Assembly: GCA_963696025.1 (NCBI GenBank)
Contig: CAVOII010000009.1
Coordinates: forward strand, 124,001-188,000
Length of the DNA: 64,000 nucleotides
Reading direction: 5' to 3'
DNA from: JABCYV01 sp963696025
Lineage (GTDB): Bacteria > Acidobacteriota > Terriglobia > Terriglobales > Acidobacteriaceae
Made by a program: the position numbers and the translations under genes. The notes below the pieces were generated by a model. The model did not search any database. It saw nothing but the letters and a program-made list of their open reading frames with translations, and was not told where the DNA came from. Positions 8,034 through 17,455 of this stretch are shown here, in pieces (position 1 is the stretch's first letter; every line of letters starts with the position of its first letter).

Positions 8034-10718
8034 CTATTGTGCCTGCGCCGTGTGCACGTTCTGAAACACAATCAAGGCCTTTTGGGCGTCAAGATCATTT
8101 GGATCGAGCGCAATCGCCGTCTGCAACTCCTTCTTGGCTTCTTCCACCCTTCCCGTCTTACCGTAGAACAAGCCGAGATTGTGGTGAAGATGCGCCCTTT
8201 GCGCGCAGGTCCCGCACAACTGGAGTGCTTCCGTCATCTGTTCGAATGCCTGGGGCCAATTTTGTGCGTTGGCCGCCTCAAGAGCGAAATTTCCCAGTTG
8301 TTCAACCCTATCCGTAATTTGCTGGCTCTTTTGCAGCGCATCGAAACGGGCCTGATATTGAGCTGCCTCCGGGTCGTGCAACTTGTTCAGGGTCCGGGCC
8401 AGGTTATATAGAGCCTGAGAATGACTTGGGTCCGCCCGCACGGCTGCCTTCCAATGTTCGACGGCCTCAGTGGTTTTGCCCGAGCGCTCGAGATTTTGAC
8501 CCAGCAAATATTGCGCATCCGCGTTGTCAGGACTCAGCGCAACCACTTGACGCAGAAGCTCGGTAGAACGGTCCATTTGGCTGTTCTGTTTTTCGGTGAG
8601 GGCCAGAAAATATAGCGCGCCGGCGAAATTCGGCTGCAGGCGGCAGGCGCTTTCCAACTCTCGGCGCGCGTCTTCGTACTTCCCGTTCTCAAAAAAGAAA
8701 CGGCCGAGGTTGTAATGCGCTGCGGAGAGGTTCGGGTCGAGCCGGACGGCTTCGGAGAATTCCTTGAATCCAGCTAGACGATCATATTGATCGACCAAGG
8801 CAATTCCGAGGTTCAGATGTGCGTTGGCTGAATTGGGAGCAAGCGCTACCGCTTTTCGAAACGTGTCGACCGCTTCTTTTCCGTGGCCGGTCCTGGCTTG
8901 CAGCATTCCCAGGGCCGAGTACGCGCCTTCGTTCTGAGGGTCGGCTTTCAGGGCCAGTTCAAATTGCTGCGCCGCTTGTGGAAACGCTCCTTGCTTGGCC
9001 ATGGTTAAGCCAAGATTGACGTAGGCTTTGGCGTAGGTCGGATCGTTCCCGATGGCCTGCTGGAACAGCGCCGCAGCTTCTGAATCTTTGCTCTGTTGGC
9101 TGAAGAGGACTCCCAGATTGTTTTGAGCCTCAGCATATTTGGGATCGATTTGCATCGCGTTCTTGAAATCCTTTTCTGCTTCGGGAAACCGGCCATCTCC
9201 TATAGCAAGCAGCCCCAACTGGTTGTGAGCAGCAGAAAGATTGGGGTCGAGCCGAAGGGCGGTCTTCAGTTCTTCCTGCTCAGTTGGCTTATCGCCCAGC
9301 CGGTCTAGAGCGAGAGACAGGTTGTAGTGCAGTTTTGCATCGCCAGGACTCAGCTTCAGCGCCCTACGATAACTCTCGACTGCAGCTTGGGGATTTCCAG
9401 CAAGTAAGTATTGATTGGACTCGTTGTTGAGCTTGCCCGCCTGAGCCTGCTGTTCGGATCGGCGCCGAAGGTCGGCCGCTTTTTGCAGCTCAACTTGGGC
9501 ACGCTCTTTCTTGTTTTGCCGTTCGAAAACAGATGCGAGGTGAGAGTGAACTTCAGGATCGTCGGGATTTATTTTTGCGCCGGCTTCCAACTCCTGGACA
9601 GCCTCCTCCGTGTTTCCCATCCGTACCAGAACTAAGCTAAGGTTGTAACGCGTGTCCGCGCTGCCAGGATTCAGGCGTTTCGCTTGCTGGAGTGACGCTT
9701 CGGCTTGAGCAAATTGGTTCAGTCTCGCGTAAGCCAAACCTAAGAAATAGTAACCCTGGTCATCACGCGGCTTGCGCCTGGTGTACTCCTGGAGAACAGA
9801 AACCGATGCTGAGTATTGCTTCTGGGTAAGGAGCGCTCGTCCTAGTGAGATTCTGGCGGCGTTCAGGTTGGCGTCCAGGCGCAACGCCGCGCCGTATTCC
9901 GCAACTGCGGCGTCCTCATCGGTAGGTTGCCCTCTCTGGGAATAGAGCAGGCCAAGGTTGAGGTGGGCGTCTGCAGACTCTGGATGAGCAGCGACGAAAT
10001 CCTTGAGGATGCCCACGGCTTTGTCCACTTCCCCGCTTTGGCCGTAAGCCAGGGCTCGCGCGACCTGCAGAGTCTCTAGTTGATCCGGCGGCGGAGACAG
10101 GTCTAGCGCTTTTTCTAGACAAACAATGGCTGCGGCCGGCTTCCCTTGGCTCATGAGGATTTGCCCAAGGCTGAGGGAGGCGGGAACGAAATGCGGGTCA
10201 ACGGCCAGTGCTGCGTCGAACTCCTGCGCGGCTTGCTCAAACTTGCCGTCTACCTGCCGTACGCTCCCCAGCGCGAAATGTGCGGCTACTGAATCCGGTT
10301 TCTGTTGAATGGCGGTCTGCAACTCGGCGACCGCGCGGGCTCGATTACCCTTGCGTAGAAGGGCCAGCGCGAGGTTGTAGTGAGCCTCCCAATTATTTCC
10401 CTCCAGGCTGAGGGCGGCTTCAAAGGCTGGGATGGCGCAAGTGATGCGATCGGCCTGCGCATATAAAACTCCGAGTGTGTTGTAGGCTCCCGCCGTGGGA
10501 TGGTCGCGAATGGCCTCCAGCAGTGCAGTGATCTTCTCAGAAGGATGGCTTTGCGCTGAGCACGACTTGGGTAGGGCGAGCAGTTGCTCCTGTGGTGTTG
10601 GTCGGTCGGGCGCAGCGTTCTGTGCAACTAGGGGGAGCGAGCCTGTCAGTGTCATCAGGACACTTAGGTTCAAAAGCAACCTCACCGCTCGAGCGCGTTC
10701 TATCCTAGCCGCGAACAT
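8034..10718 (-). CDS. Exported protein built of about 20 TPR repeats
   Basis: The preferred start is the ATG at 10718 (AAGG nine bases upstream); a TTG at 10742 is in frame. A signal peptide follows (basic start, hydrophobic LLLNLSVLMTLTGSLPL, then VAQ), so the protein is periplasmic or surface-attached. The remaining roughly 860 residues are tandem TPR units with the usual W/L-G-Y-A-F-A-P spacing, for example YNLSLALDRLGD and the NPGSADTRYNLSLVLVRMG unit. No enzyme domain is visible. TPR arrays hold proteins together; here it follows the TonB receptor gene on the same strand and precedes the sugar dehydrogenases, so it may scaffold receptor or periplasmic partners. The exact role is unknown. 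Confidence 0.85.
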   Translation of the reverse strand: MFAARIERARAVRLLLNLSVLMTLTGSLPLVAQNAAPDRPTPQEQLLALPKSCSAQSHPSEKITALLEAIRDHPTAGAYNTLGVLYAQADRITCAIPAFEAALSLEGNNWEAHYNLALALLRKGNRARAVAELQTAIQQKPDSVAAHFALGSVRQVDGKFEQAAQEFDAALAVDPHFVPASLSLGQILMSQGKPAAAIVCLEKALDLSPPPDQLETLQVARALAYGQSGEVDKAVGILKDFVAAHPESADAHLNLGLLYSQRGQPTDEDAAVAEYGAALRLDANLNAARISLGRALLTQKQYSASVSVLQEYTRRKPRDDQGYYFLGLAYARLNQFAQAEASLQQAKRLNPGSADTRYNLSLVLVRMGNTEEAVQELEAGAKINPDDPEVHSHLASVFERQNKKERAQVELQKAADLRRRSEQQAQAGKLNNESNQYLLAGNPQAAVESYRRALKLSPGDAKLHYNLSLALDRLGDKPTEQEELKTALRLDPNLSAAHNQLGLLAIGDGRFPEAEKDFKNAMQIDPKYAEAQNNLGVLFSQQSKDSEAAALFQQAIGNDPTYAKAYVNLGLTMAKQGAFPQAAQQFELALKADPQNEGAYSALGMLQARTGHGKEAVDTFRKAVALAPNSANAHLNLGIALVDQYDRLAGFKEFSEAVRLDPNLSAAHYNLGRFFFENGKYEDARRELESACRLQPNFAGALYFLALTEKQNSQMDRSTELLRQVVALSPDNADAQYLLGQNLERSGKTTEAVEHWKAAVRADPSHSQALYNLARTLNKLHDPEAAQYQARFDALQKSQQITDRVEQLGNFALEAANAQNWPQAFEQMTEALQLCGTCAQRAHLHHNLGLFYGKTGRVEEAKKELQTAIALDPNDLDAQKALIVFQNVHTAQAQ

Positions 10719-10903
10719 CTCCAGTGACCTTGGGGCTTGCAATCACACAGACCACCCGCCGACTTGGTCATCCCTGGGCCCGATTCATCTTCGTGCCATA
10801 ATTGCCCAGACATGTCCGTCCTTATAGAGTGTAGCGCCCGGCAGAAGTATCCTGCCGATCAAAGTGAGAAAGTCGTACGTGTGGTGTCGCTCAAGAAACT
10901 TCG

Positions 10904-10944
10904 GGCGGGCGCTTTCACCTTTCTGCTAACTGAACACGCCCGCC
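10904..10944. other. Stem-loop between receptor and TPR genes
   Basis: GGCGGGCG (10904-10911) is perfectly complementary to CGCCCGCC (10937-10944), giving an 8-bp GC stem with a 25-base loop. It lies 41 bases after the TonB receptor stop on the transcribed strand. There is no T-run, so it may be a processing or attenuation element that lowers expression of the downstream genes rather than a full terminator. Confidence 0.4.
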
Positions 10945-10984
10945 GCAATGGGATCCACGTTGTGAGTGCCACCTTCGGCTGCGC

Positions 10985-13900
10985 TCAGAAATAAAGCTTG
11001 AGTCCGAACTGCAGCTGTCGAGGTATGTTGGCCGTCGCCGTAACCTTCCCGAAGTTTTGGTTCTCCAGGCTCGAAACCGGAATCGCCCAGACGGGAGTAT
11101 TCGTCACGTTGAATGCCTCGAAGCGGAATTCCAGCCGGAATCGTTCAGTAAACGGGAATTGGCGGAAGAGCGAAAGATCCAGGTTCTTGTACCAGTCAGA
11201 GCGTAGAGAATCCCGGCCTAAGTCCCCAAACGTACCCTTGGGGGGTGTTTGAAAAGATGCGATGTTAATCCATTCATTGGGACCCCGACTAGCCGGATAG
11301 AAGCTGCCTACCACATTAGCTCGCTCGTAGCCATATCCATTTCCAAAGTTGAAATTACCCGTTTCCGCGATATCCTTGCCGCTTCCCACATCGAAAGGGG
11401 TTCCAGAATTCAATGAGAGGATACCGTTCAGGTTCCAGCCACCAATGACGGCATCCACCACCGAGTTGCCCGAAGACATTTTGCTGCCCTTGCCAAACGG
11501 CAACGCATAGACCCATGCGGCTGAGAAGATTTGCGGAAGGTCGGTTGCGGAAGGGCCTTTGTCGGCCTGCAGGTTATAGGGGTTTTGAGTGGAGCAACCT
11601 TCCACTCCATAGAAACCGGAACAGCCGAGGTCCAAGCTCTTGGACCAGGTGTATGAAATCAGATATGCAAGCCCGTGTTGCCTGCCATTTAATGAGGCCT
11701 GCAGGGCATTATAACTGCTCTTTCCGGTGCTGCGATCATAGGCGGTGGGCCCGATATAGGGAAAAGGCGCTCCGCAGTTGGTTGCCTTAGGCGCGTAGGG
11801 CGTGCAGGCGGTGTTAGCGTTTCCGCCGGCGAAGGTAGCTGTGTTATACGCTCCGCCGACATCCAGACGCCGGCCAACTGAACCGACGTAGTTGACTGTC
11901 ATCACGCTGCTGGAGGTTAGTTGATCCTGGATGCCGAAGTTCCACTGGTCGGCATAAGGCCTCTTCAAATACGGATCTGCAAACCAGGTTGATTGGTTGA
12001 ACGGGGTGCCGGTGGTGACCGGCTTTCCGCTACCGAGGCTGAAGGGATCCCCTACGCTCGCAGTCGGGAGGCCCCCCCCGACTTTGACCGGGTTAAGATT
12101 GCTGGCTCCAAGTTGGTCCAAGCTCGGCCAGGTGCCCTCGTAGTTTTGCGCGGTTTGAGTAATCGCTGCCCAATTATCAAAGAATCTCCCATACGCCCCA
12201 CGCACAACCAGATTCGGCCGCACTTGATACGCAAAACCGACCCGCGGTTGTATGTCGTTGTAGTCGGTATGGAAAATCGCAGTGCCACCAAGCGGAGTCA
12301 CGACCACGTGTGCGGGGAGTACGCCACCGGGTATGCAGGGAGCGGCATTTGTCTGCAAGCACGACGGAGCGTTCCTGGCCAGAATGTAGGTTCCGTTGGT
12401 GAAATCCATATCGCCGACAAAATTATTGGCATTCGAGTTGTCGCCGTAAATGGGCATGAACGTAATGTCATAGCGCAAACCGAAATTCACATTCAGTTTG
12501 CTGGTCACTTTCCACTGATCCATGGCATAGAATCCGTCAACCCAGCCACCATGCTCGGTTTCAATCACGTTACGCCGCGAGGCGTTGTTCGGAATGCCCA
12601 AAAGGAACGATGCTAAAGCGTTGCCGCCAGTGAGGGTCAGCGGGTTTTCCGTATTTGCCGCGGCAAACTGAACACTGGAGTTCAGATAGAGAGCGTTGGA
12701 GTTATTGCTGGCAAAATTCAATCCTGCCTTGAAGGTGTGGCGCCCTATGGTTTTTGTGAAGTCACCTCCGTATTCCCAGATATCCGATACATGAGTATCG
12801 TCAACCTGCGCTGCCCCGTGGGCACTGGGATTGGGATTCCCGATGTAACCCTGGATCACAACTTGCGGGATCATCGAAATCCCGCCTTTGAAACCGCCAG
12901 CGAAGTTCGGAGAAAAACCCACTTGCGTCCCGAAGCTGGGCGAGGCATTGGTAAAGTTAGAGCCCTGGTCGATGTTCACGCTGGTCCGTCCGAAGTGGAA
13001 TTCAGCCAGTGTCGCCCCGGAGAATAGGTGGGTGTAATGAACCGCTACGTTGTAACCATCGGTTACCTGATTGTGGAACAGTCCAGCAAAACCACCCGAT
13101 CCGCTGGCCGGCTGTCGGAAGCTAGTGTAACGAGCCCAGACATCGTCGTGCTGGCTTAGCTGGTGGTCCAGTCGTCCGCTGCCCGTGTCCTGCCGAGTGA
13201 TGGTCTTAGTCGTATCAAGACCATTGAAGAGCGCGTTCCCCGTCAGGTTGGGGGCTGGGAACAAGGTTTGTGCGTACTTGATCATGTCCTGGTTAATCAT
13301 GCTCGAAGGAATCTTGTTGCAAGGCATCCCGGCTGCCTGATGGTTGCCCGGTGCGGGCAGAGGATTGCCCGCGCCATCGCACATGAAAGCCTGGCCGCTG
13401 AAGGGATTGTAAATTTGCCCGGTACCGACAGTGCTGGTCAGGTCTCCAGCCAATTCCTGGCTCGTGGGTGTGTTGTAGAAATTGGAAGCAGCGGTGTGAT
13501 TCCGATAGCCTTCGTAGCTCAGATAGAAGAAAGTTTTCTTCTGTCCATTTTGCCCCGGTAACCAAAGCGGCCCACCGAAGGACGCTCCAAACTGGTTCTG
13601 CTGGAATGGAGTCACCTTTTTCAGAAACGGGTTGGCGGCGTCAAAAGTGGTGTTGCGGAGAAATTCCCAGGCCGCCCCGTGATACTGAGTCGTTCCGGAT
13701 TTCGTAACCACGTTGACTACGCCGCCCAGTACGCCACCAAAGGAGGCATCGTCATTGTGTGATTGAACTTTAAACTCCTGAATGTCGTCGACAATCGGGG
13801 CAACTGCGTAGGTGCTGCCGAACGACCCCTGGTTATTTACACCGTCCAGCAGAAACAGATTGCTGCGATTGGACTGCCCATTCACAGATGGGTAGGAAGA

Positions 13901-14485
13901 TGTCCCAATTGGATTCGACCAGATGCCACCCGCGGAAGGTGCGTTCTGCGCCACGTTGACTGTGCTCACGCCCGGCGTGAGGTTCAGGATCTGGGTGAAG
14001 TTCCGTCCATTTAGCGGCAAATCGTTCACTTCTCGCCGCGTCACCGCAACTCCTAGCTCCGACGTGGCCGTCTCCAAAGCAACAGCCGAAGCTTGCACCG
14101 AGACAGTCTCCGAAGTGGAACCCGTCGCCAGCGTGAGGTCGAAGACAGCGGTTTGGTTGACTCCCAACGCAATACCCGATTGCACCGCCGTCCGGAATCC
14201 CTGCTTGCTCACTTTCAGTTCGTAGTTCCCTATCAGAACGTCGGGGATGGAGTAGTACCCAGCATCGTTCGTCGTCGTGGCTCGGCTTAGGTTGGTATCT
14301 GTATTGCGCAGCACGACGGAAGCGCCAGAAATTACCGCTCCTGTTGAGTCGCTCACCGTCCCCTTTATAGAGGCGTTCACCTGGGCGTCAGCAGCGGGCG
14401 TCGAGAATACGGTGAACCCTAAGCACAACAACAGAACCAGGGTCAGCGACAACCCTGAAATCCTGGCAAAACTTGGGCGTGTCAT
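10985..14485 (-). CDS. TonB-dependent receptor with carboxypeptidase-regulatory-like N-terminal domain (Oar/Cna-B type)
   Basis: A 1166-residue outer-membrane receptor. Order: signal peptide (about 1-35, ending STPAADAQ), carboxypeptidase-regulatory-like beta-sandwich (about 38-120; IKGTVSDSTGAVISGASV), plug domain (about 140-260; NDLPLNGRNFTQILNLTPGVS, then NLFLLDGVNNQG), and a long beta-barrel ending in the C-terminal aromatic LKLYF needed for barrel assembly. This class is greatly expanded in Acidobacteriota and is thought to import oligosaccharides or peptides. It is the first gene of the sugar operon and is divergent from an IclR regulator, so regulated uptake of a deoxysugar-containing glycan is a reasonable inference. 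No TonB box was identified with certainty. Confidence 0.9.
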   Translation of the reverse strand: MTRPSFARISGLSLTLVLLLCLGFTVFSTPAADAQVNASIKGTVSDSTGAVISGASVVLRNTDTNLSRATTTNDAGYYSIPDVLIGNYELKVSKQGFRTAVQSGIALGVNQTAVFDLTLATGSTSETVSVQASAVALETATSELGVAVTRREVNDLPLNGRNFTQILNLTPGVSTVNVAQNAPSAGGIWSNPIGTSSYPSVNGQSNRSNLFLLDGVNNQGSFGSTYAVAPIVDDIQEFKVQSHNDDASFGGVLGGVVNVVTKSGTTQYHGAAWEFLRNTTFDAANPFLKKVTPFQQNQFGASFGGPLWLPGQNGQKKTFFYLSYEGYRNHTAASNFYNTPTSQELAGDLTSTVGTGQIYNPFSGQAFMCDGAGNPLPAPGNHQAAGMPCNKIPSSMINQDMIKYAQTLFPAPNLTGNALFNGLDTTKTITRQDTGSGRLDHQLSQHDDVWARYTSFRQPASGSGGFAGLFHNQVTDGYNVAVHYTHLFSGATLAEFHFGRTSVNIDQGSNFTNASPSFGTQVGFSPNFAGGFKGGISMIPQVVIQGYIGNPNPSAHGAAQVDDTHVSDIWEYGGDFTKTIGRHTFKAGLNFASNNSNALYLNSSVQFAAANTENPLTLTGGNALASFLLGIPNNASRRNVIETEHGGWVDGFYAMDQWKVTSKLNVNFGLRYDITFMPIYGDNSNANNFVGDMDFTNGTYILARNAPSCLQTNAAPCIPGGVLPAHVVVTPLGGTAIFHTDYNDIQPRVGFAYQVRPNLVVRGAYGRFFDNWAAITQTAQNYEGTWPSLDQLGASNLNPVKVGGGLPTASVGDPFSLGSGKPVTTGTPFNQSTWFADPYLKRPYADQWNFGIQDQLTSSSVMTVNYVGSVGRRLDVGGAYNTATFAGGNANTACTPYAPKATNCGAPFPYIGPTAYDRSTGKSSYNALQASLNGRQHGLAYLISYTWSKSLDLGCSGFYGVEGCSTQNPYNLQADKGPSATDLPQIFSAAWVYALPFGKGSKMSSGNSVVDAVIGGWNLNGILSLNSGTPFDVGSGKDIAETGNFNFGNGYGYERANVVGSFYPASRGPNEWINIASFQTPPKGTFGDLGRDSLRSDWYKNLDLSLFRQFPFTERFRLEFRFEAFNVTNTPVWAIPVSSLENQNFGKVTATANIPRQLQFGLKLYF

Positions 14486-14807
14486 GGTCGCAGTTCCTCC
14501 TCGCGAATCTGGCAGCTAAGTCAGGCTTTGCACTGACACAGCCAGAGCGAATTTTTCTGTGTGCAACCCAAGGAAACTTTGCGCTGGCCAACGGAGAACC
14601 CCACATCGAGTGCGTTGTTTAGCACTGGAGAACGAATGTTGTCAATCAAAAAATTTCATATGCTTGAACTATGTTTCATTCAGTGGTACTCTTTGACCCG
14701 TTTAGGCGGCTATGAGGCATGACAGTTTCATCTGGTGGAATAGCTGGTCTGTAGACTTGCGCGCTGGAAAAGGCGATCTGGAGTCCGCTTTTTCGGTAAG
14801 GAGTTGA
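14486..14807. promoter_or_regulatory. Divergent promoter region, TonB receptor / iclR
   Basis: A 322-base non-coding stretch separates the receptor (leftward) and iclR (rightward). It contains an AT-rich core around 14640-14680 in otherwise GC-rich surroundings and several copies of TTTCAT. The receptor ATG is preceded by GAGGAGG on the minus strand, and iclR by TAAGGAG just before its ATG. Regulation of both genes from here by the adjacent IclR protein is inferred from the arrangement. Confidence 0.55.
14665..14678. promoter_or_regulatory. Possible IclR/KdgR-like operator
   Basis: TGAACTATGTTTCA is an imperfect dyad (TGAA facing TTCA). Its right half with the following bases, TGTTTCATT, is identical to the right half of the KdgR (IclR family) operator consensus as I recall it. 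It lies in the AT-rich core of the divergent promoter. The left half matches poorly, so this is a candidate only. Confidence 0.35.
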
Positions 14808-15638
14808 ATGCGACATCCGAAGAAAAAGGGGCCGGCTCCGGTTGGCGTTATCTCCAAGGTTTTTCAGATCCTGGAGGCCATCCAAAGCGCGCCCTCGGGG
14901 CTGCCGCTCAAGTCCATCTGTGAACTGACCCGGATCAACAAGAGCACCGCCCACCGCTTTCTGAAACACCTGGAGCGCGATGGTTATCTCATGCACACCG
15001 AGTCCGGTGTGTACCTGATTGGACCGAGGTTGGCACAGATGGCAGCACGCGTGAATCACCGGGCCACGCTGCAAGCCGCGGCGCAGCCAATTTTGTGGGA
15101 GCTATGGAAATCCACGCGAGAGACGGTGAATCTTGCCGTTCTGGATCAGGCTACGGTGCTTTATGTGGACGTCCTAGAGAGCCCGCATGAGTTTCGGTTG
15201 TCTTCGCGCGTAGGGACGCGCCGCCAGTTGCACGCGACTGCTCTGGGCAAAGCTCTGGCGGCTTACTTACCAGACGAACAAATAGAAGACATTCTCGGGG
15301 CCATTACGTTCCAGCCGTTAACGCCTAAGACGATCATGAACCTGGTGCAGTTGCGGCAGGAACTGGAGAAGATCCGGCGGCAGGGCTACGCGGTAGATGA
15401 TGAGGAAACCACGCTGGGAGCGCGGTGTGTGAGCGCGCCGATTCTCGGTGCTGGGCAGCACGCGATAGCCGCCATAAGCGTTTCAGGCCCCGTGACTAGA
15501 GTCGCTCCCAGCCAAGTCGCAGTCATCGCGCAGGCAGTGATCAAGGCCGCCGCGGAGATCTCGGCGGCCATGGGATTTCCACGGACTGAACCCGCGGCTT
15601 CGATTCCGCACCGAGAAGCTTCTTCCGTGAGTTCTTGA
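14808..15638 (+). CDS. IclR-family transcriptional regulator
   Basis: A 276-residue regulator. The winged helix-turn-helix spans about 15-80 (VISKVFQILEAIQS, then LKSICELTRINKSTAHRFLKHLE), followed by the GAF-like effector-binding domain (about 95-260) with the typical ATALGKALAAYLPDEQ segment and QGYAVDDEETTLGARCVSAPI. IclR proteins bind small organic acids or sugar acids and usually control adjacent catabolic genes. It is divergent from the TonB-receptor/SDR/fucP operon, so sensing of a deoxysugar acid such as 2-keto-3-deoxy-L-fuconate is plausible but not shown. It differs in sequence from the second IclR at 28.7 kb, so it is not a simple duplicate. Confidence 0.88.
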   Translation: MRHPKKKGPAPVGVISKVFQILEAIQSAPSGLPLKSICELTRINKSTAHRFLKHLERDGYLMHTESGVYLIGPRLAQMAARVNHRATLQAAAQPILWELWKSTRETVNLAVLDQATVLYVDVLESPHEFRLSSRVGTRRQLHATALGKALAAYLPDEQIEDILGAITFQPLTPKTIMNLVQLRQELEKIRRQGYAVDDEETTLGARCVSAPILGAGQHAIAAISVSGPVTRVAPSQVAVIAQAVIKAAAEISAAMGFPRTEPAASIPHREASSVSS

Positions 15639-15660
15639 ACCGCAGTGCACCGTTGCGGTT
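15638..15660. terminator. Bidirectional terminator-like hairpin
   Basis: AACCGCA (15638-15644) and TGCGGTT (15654-15660) form a perfect 7-bp stem with a 9-base loop, exactly filling the gap between the convergent stops of iclR and the multihaem cytochrome gene. The T-run is short on both sides. Confidence 0.5.
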
Positions 15661-17453
15661 TACTTCGCTCGAGCACCCGTGCTTGCGGTTGCGCACTCTT
15701 GCAAGAGTTTCCGAATTATTTCATCTCCAGGAAAAAGTTCAGCGGCTGTTTTTAGGATGGCGGACGCTTCGGCTATGTGGTTCTGCGAGAGATAACTTTT
15801 CCCCAACAAGCGGTAAAGTTCGGCGTCGTAGGGAATTAGGCTGATGCCGCGCTGCAACGTACTGATAGCTTCTTTTACGCGTCCGGTTGCGATGAGCAGG
15901 GTGGCCAACTGTTCAAAGTCTGCGGGGTTCCTGTTTTCTGCAATCGTAGCGCGATCGAGATAGCCAATAGCGGCCTCAGTCCCTTCCGGGGTTTTCTGTT
16001 GCAGCGCGGAGTCGGCGAGCGCTTCGAGCCCAAAGATGTTGTCCGGTTCAACCGTCTGCATCTGCTTACCGAGTGCCCAATAACGTTCGCGATATTCAGG
16101 ATGGGAGAGCGCGATCTGACCGTACGCTTGCAGCAGCGCCAGCGGGGCCAGGGTTGAACCGTCCCGTCCAGGCGCAGCGTTGAGATGGACCAAGTCCGGG
16201 AGTGATGGAGTGGTCATGTGAAAAGCCGCGTCGGGAAATGGCTCCTCGGCTTGAGCGACGATGCGATGGTTGGTGAGAACTGAATGGGAGATCACGGTTA
16301 CGTCGCGTTTCGCCATGTGACAGCCGGCGCAGTCGTCAGGAGGAACCTTGCGCTGACGAATCGCGAGAGGCAATGCGCAACTCTTCTCGGTATGGCACGC
16401 CAGACACTTTTGGCGGAAATAGGCAGGCGCCTCCTGTGGCGAAGGTTGCATATGAGGGTCATGACAAGAGATACAGGCCAAGCGACCGGTGCTTCCCCGA
16501 TAACACTTGCTGAGCAACATAGACAAGTAGTGCTGCAGCAAATCATCCCGCGGAGTCGACTCGCGGCGAAGAGGAACCATCAAGATACTCAGCGTCTCAT
16601 CCAAAACTGATCCAGGACGAAACTGACTGAAGTCTTTACCCGGCTTTAAAATTCGCGCGTCGCCCGCCTGATGGCAAGACATGCAAATGTTATCGGCAAG
16701 CCAAGGCGTCAGTTTTGCCGGATTAACAATGGAGTGACCAGATCCTTGCGAGGGATCGATTTGCATCTCGACCACATGCGCTTCCCCGGGACCGTGGCAG
16801 TTCTCGCAACCAATCGCGAGTTCCACAAACGGAGGATCGCGAAAAAGTCCGTTCCCGTCTGCGATTGGCTGTGGCCTGCCGCTATGGCATACGATGCAAC
16901 CCGCTAGAACCGGACGGCTGAAGCCATAATCGGCAAACTCGTATCCGGGTGACACAGCCCAGCCGTTAGTCTTCGCATAAAATGAAAGCGGGGCCTCAAA
17001 GAGATAGCTTCCCCGTCTTACGATCCCGCCAAAGCCATTTGCTCCAGAGCCGATGACCCATTCCACTTTGTGCGTATCGTGGAAGATCTCTTTCCCGTCG
17101 GGGGCGTTTTCAAATTCTGTCTGGTAAAGTTCATTGTCGCGAAAGTAGGTTTCAAAGTGACGTTGGGTGCGCGGATCGAACACCGCGGCTGACTTTGGGA
17201 TCCTTTCAAGAAGATGCGGAGTGATTGTGGACATGGAACGACCCATTTCAGTTTTTGAATAGGAGTCATAGATGGACCGGTGACATTGCACGCAGGCCTT
17301 CGATCCAACGTATCCATTGCTTGCGCGATTTACCTGCGAGGCTGAAGGGACTGGGCCTTCCTGACCTCGGGTCGTGATAATGAAAACAAGAACCGCACCG
17401 AAATAAAAACTAAAATGCCGATGTCCGCGCCGCATGAATACGAGAGCATTCAT
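15660..17453 (-). CDS. Exported seven-haem cytochrome c with C-terminal TPRs
   Basis: I chose the ATG at 17453, right after the upstream stop; it begins a signal peptide (MNALVFMRRGHRHFSFYFG, then a hydrophobic stretch). Seven CxxCH haem sites follow: CVQCH, CIVCH, CENCH, CMSCH, CISCH, CLACH and CAGCH. The ENCHGPGEAH block is typical of cytochrome c-554/doubled-CXXCH proteins. The last about 170 residues (NIFGLEALADSALQQ onward) are TPR-like helices. Such proteins carry electrons in the periplasm or to the cell surface. It starts two bases after the stop of the larger TPR-cytochrome gene and is certainly co-expressed with it. Redox partner and substrate are unknown. Confidence 0.85.
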   Translation of the reverse strand: MNALVFMRRGHRHFSFYFGAVLVFIITTRGQEGPVPSASQVNRASNGYVGSKACVQCHRSIYDSYSKTEMGRSMSTITPHLLERIPKSAAVFDPRTQRHFETYFRDNELYQTEFENAPDGKEIFHDTHKVEWVIGSGANGFGGIVRRGSYLFEAPLSFYAKTNGWAVSPGYEFADYGFSRPVLAGCIVCHSGRPQPIADGNGLFRDPPFVELAIGCENCHGPGEAHVVEMQIDPSQGSGHSIVNPAKLTPWLADNICMSCHQAGDARILKPGKDFSQFRPGSVLDETLSILMVPLRRESTPRDDLLQHYLSMLLSKCYRGSTGRLACISCHDPHMQPSPQEAPAYFRQKCLACHTEKSCALPLAIRQRKVPPDDCAGCHMAKRDVTVISHSVLTNHRIVAQAEEPFPDAAFHMTTPSLPDLVHLNAAPGRDGSTLAPLALLQAYGQIALSHPEYRERYWALGKQMQTVEPDNIFGLEALADSALQQKTPEGTEAAIGYLDRATIAENRNPADFEQLATLLIATGRVKEAISTLQRGISLIPYDAELYRLLGKSYLSQNHIAEASAILKTAAELFPGDEIIRKLLQECATASTGARAK

Positions 17454-17455
17454 AC

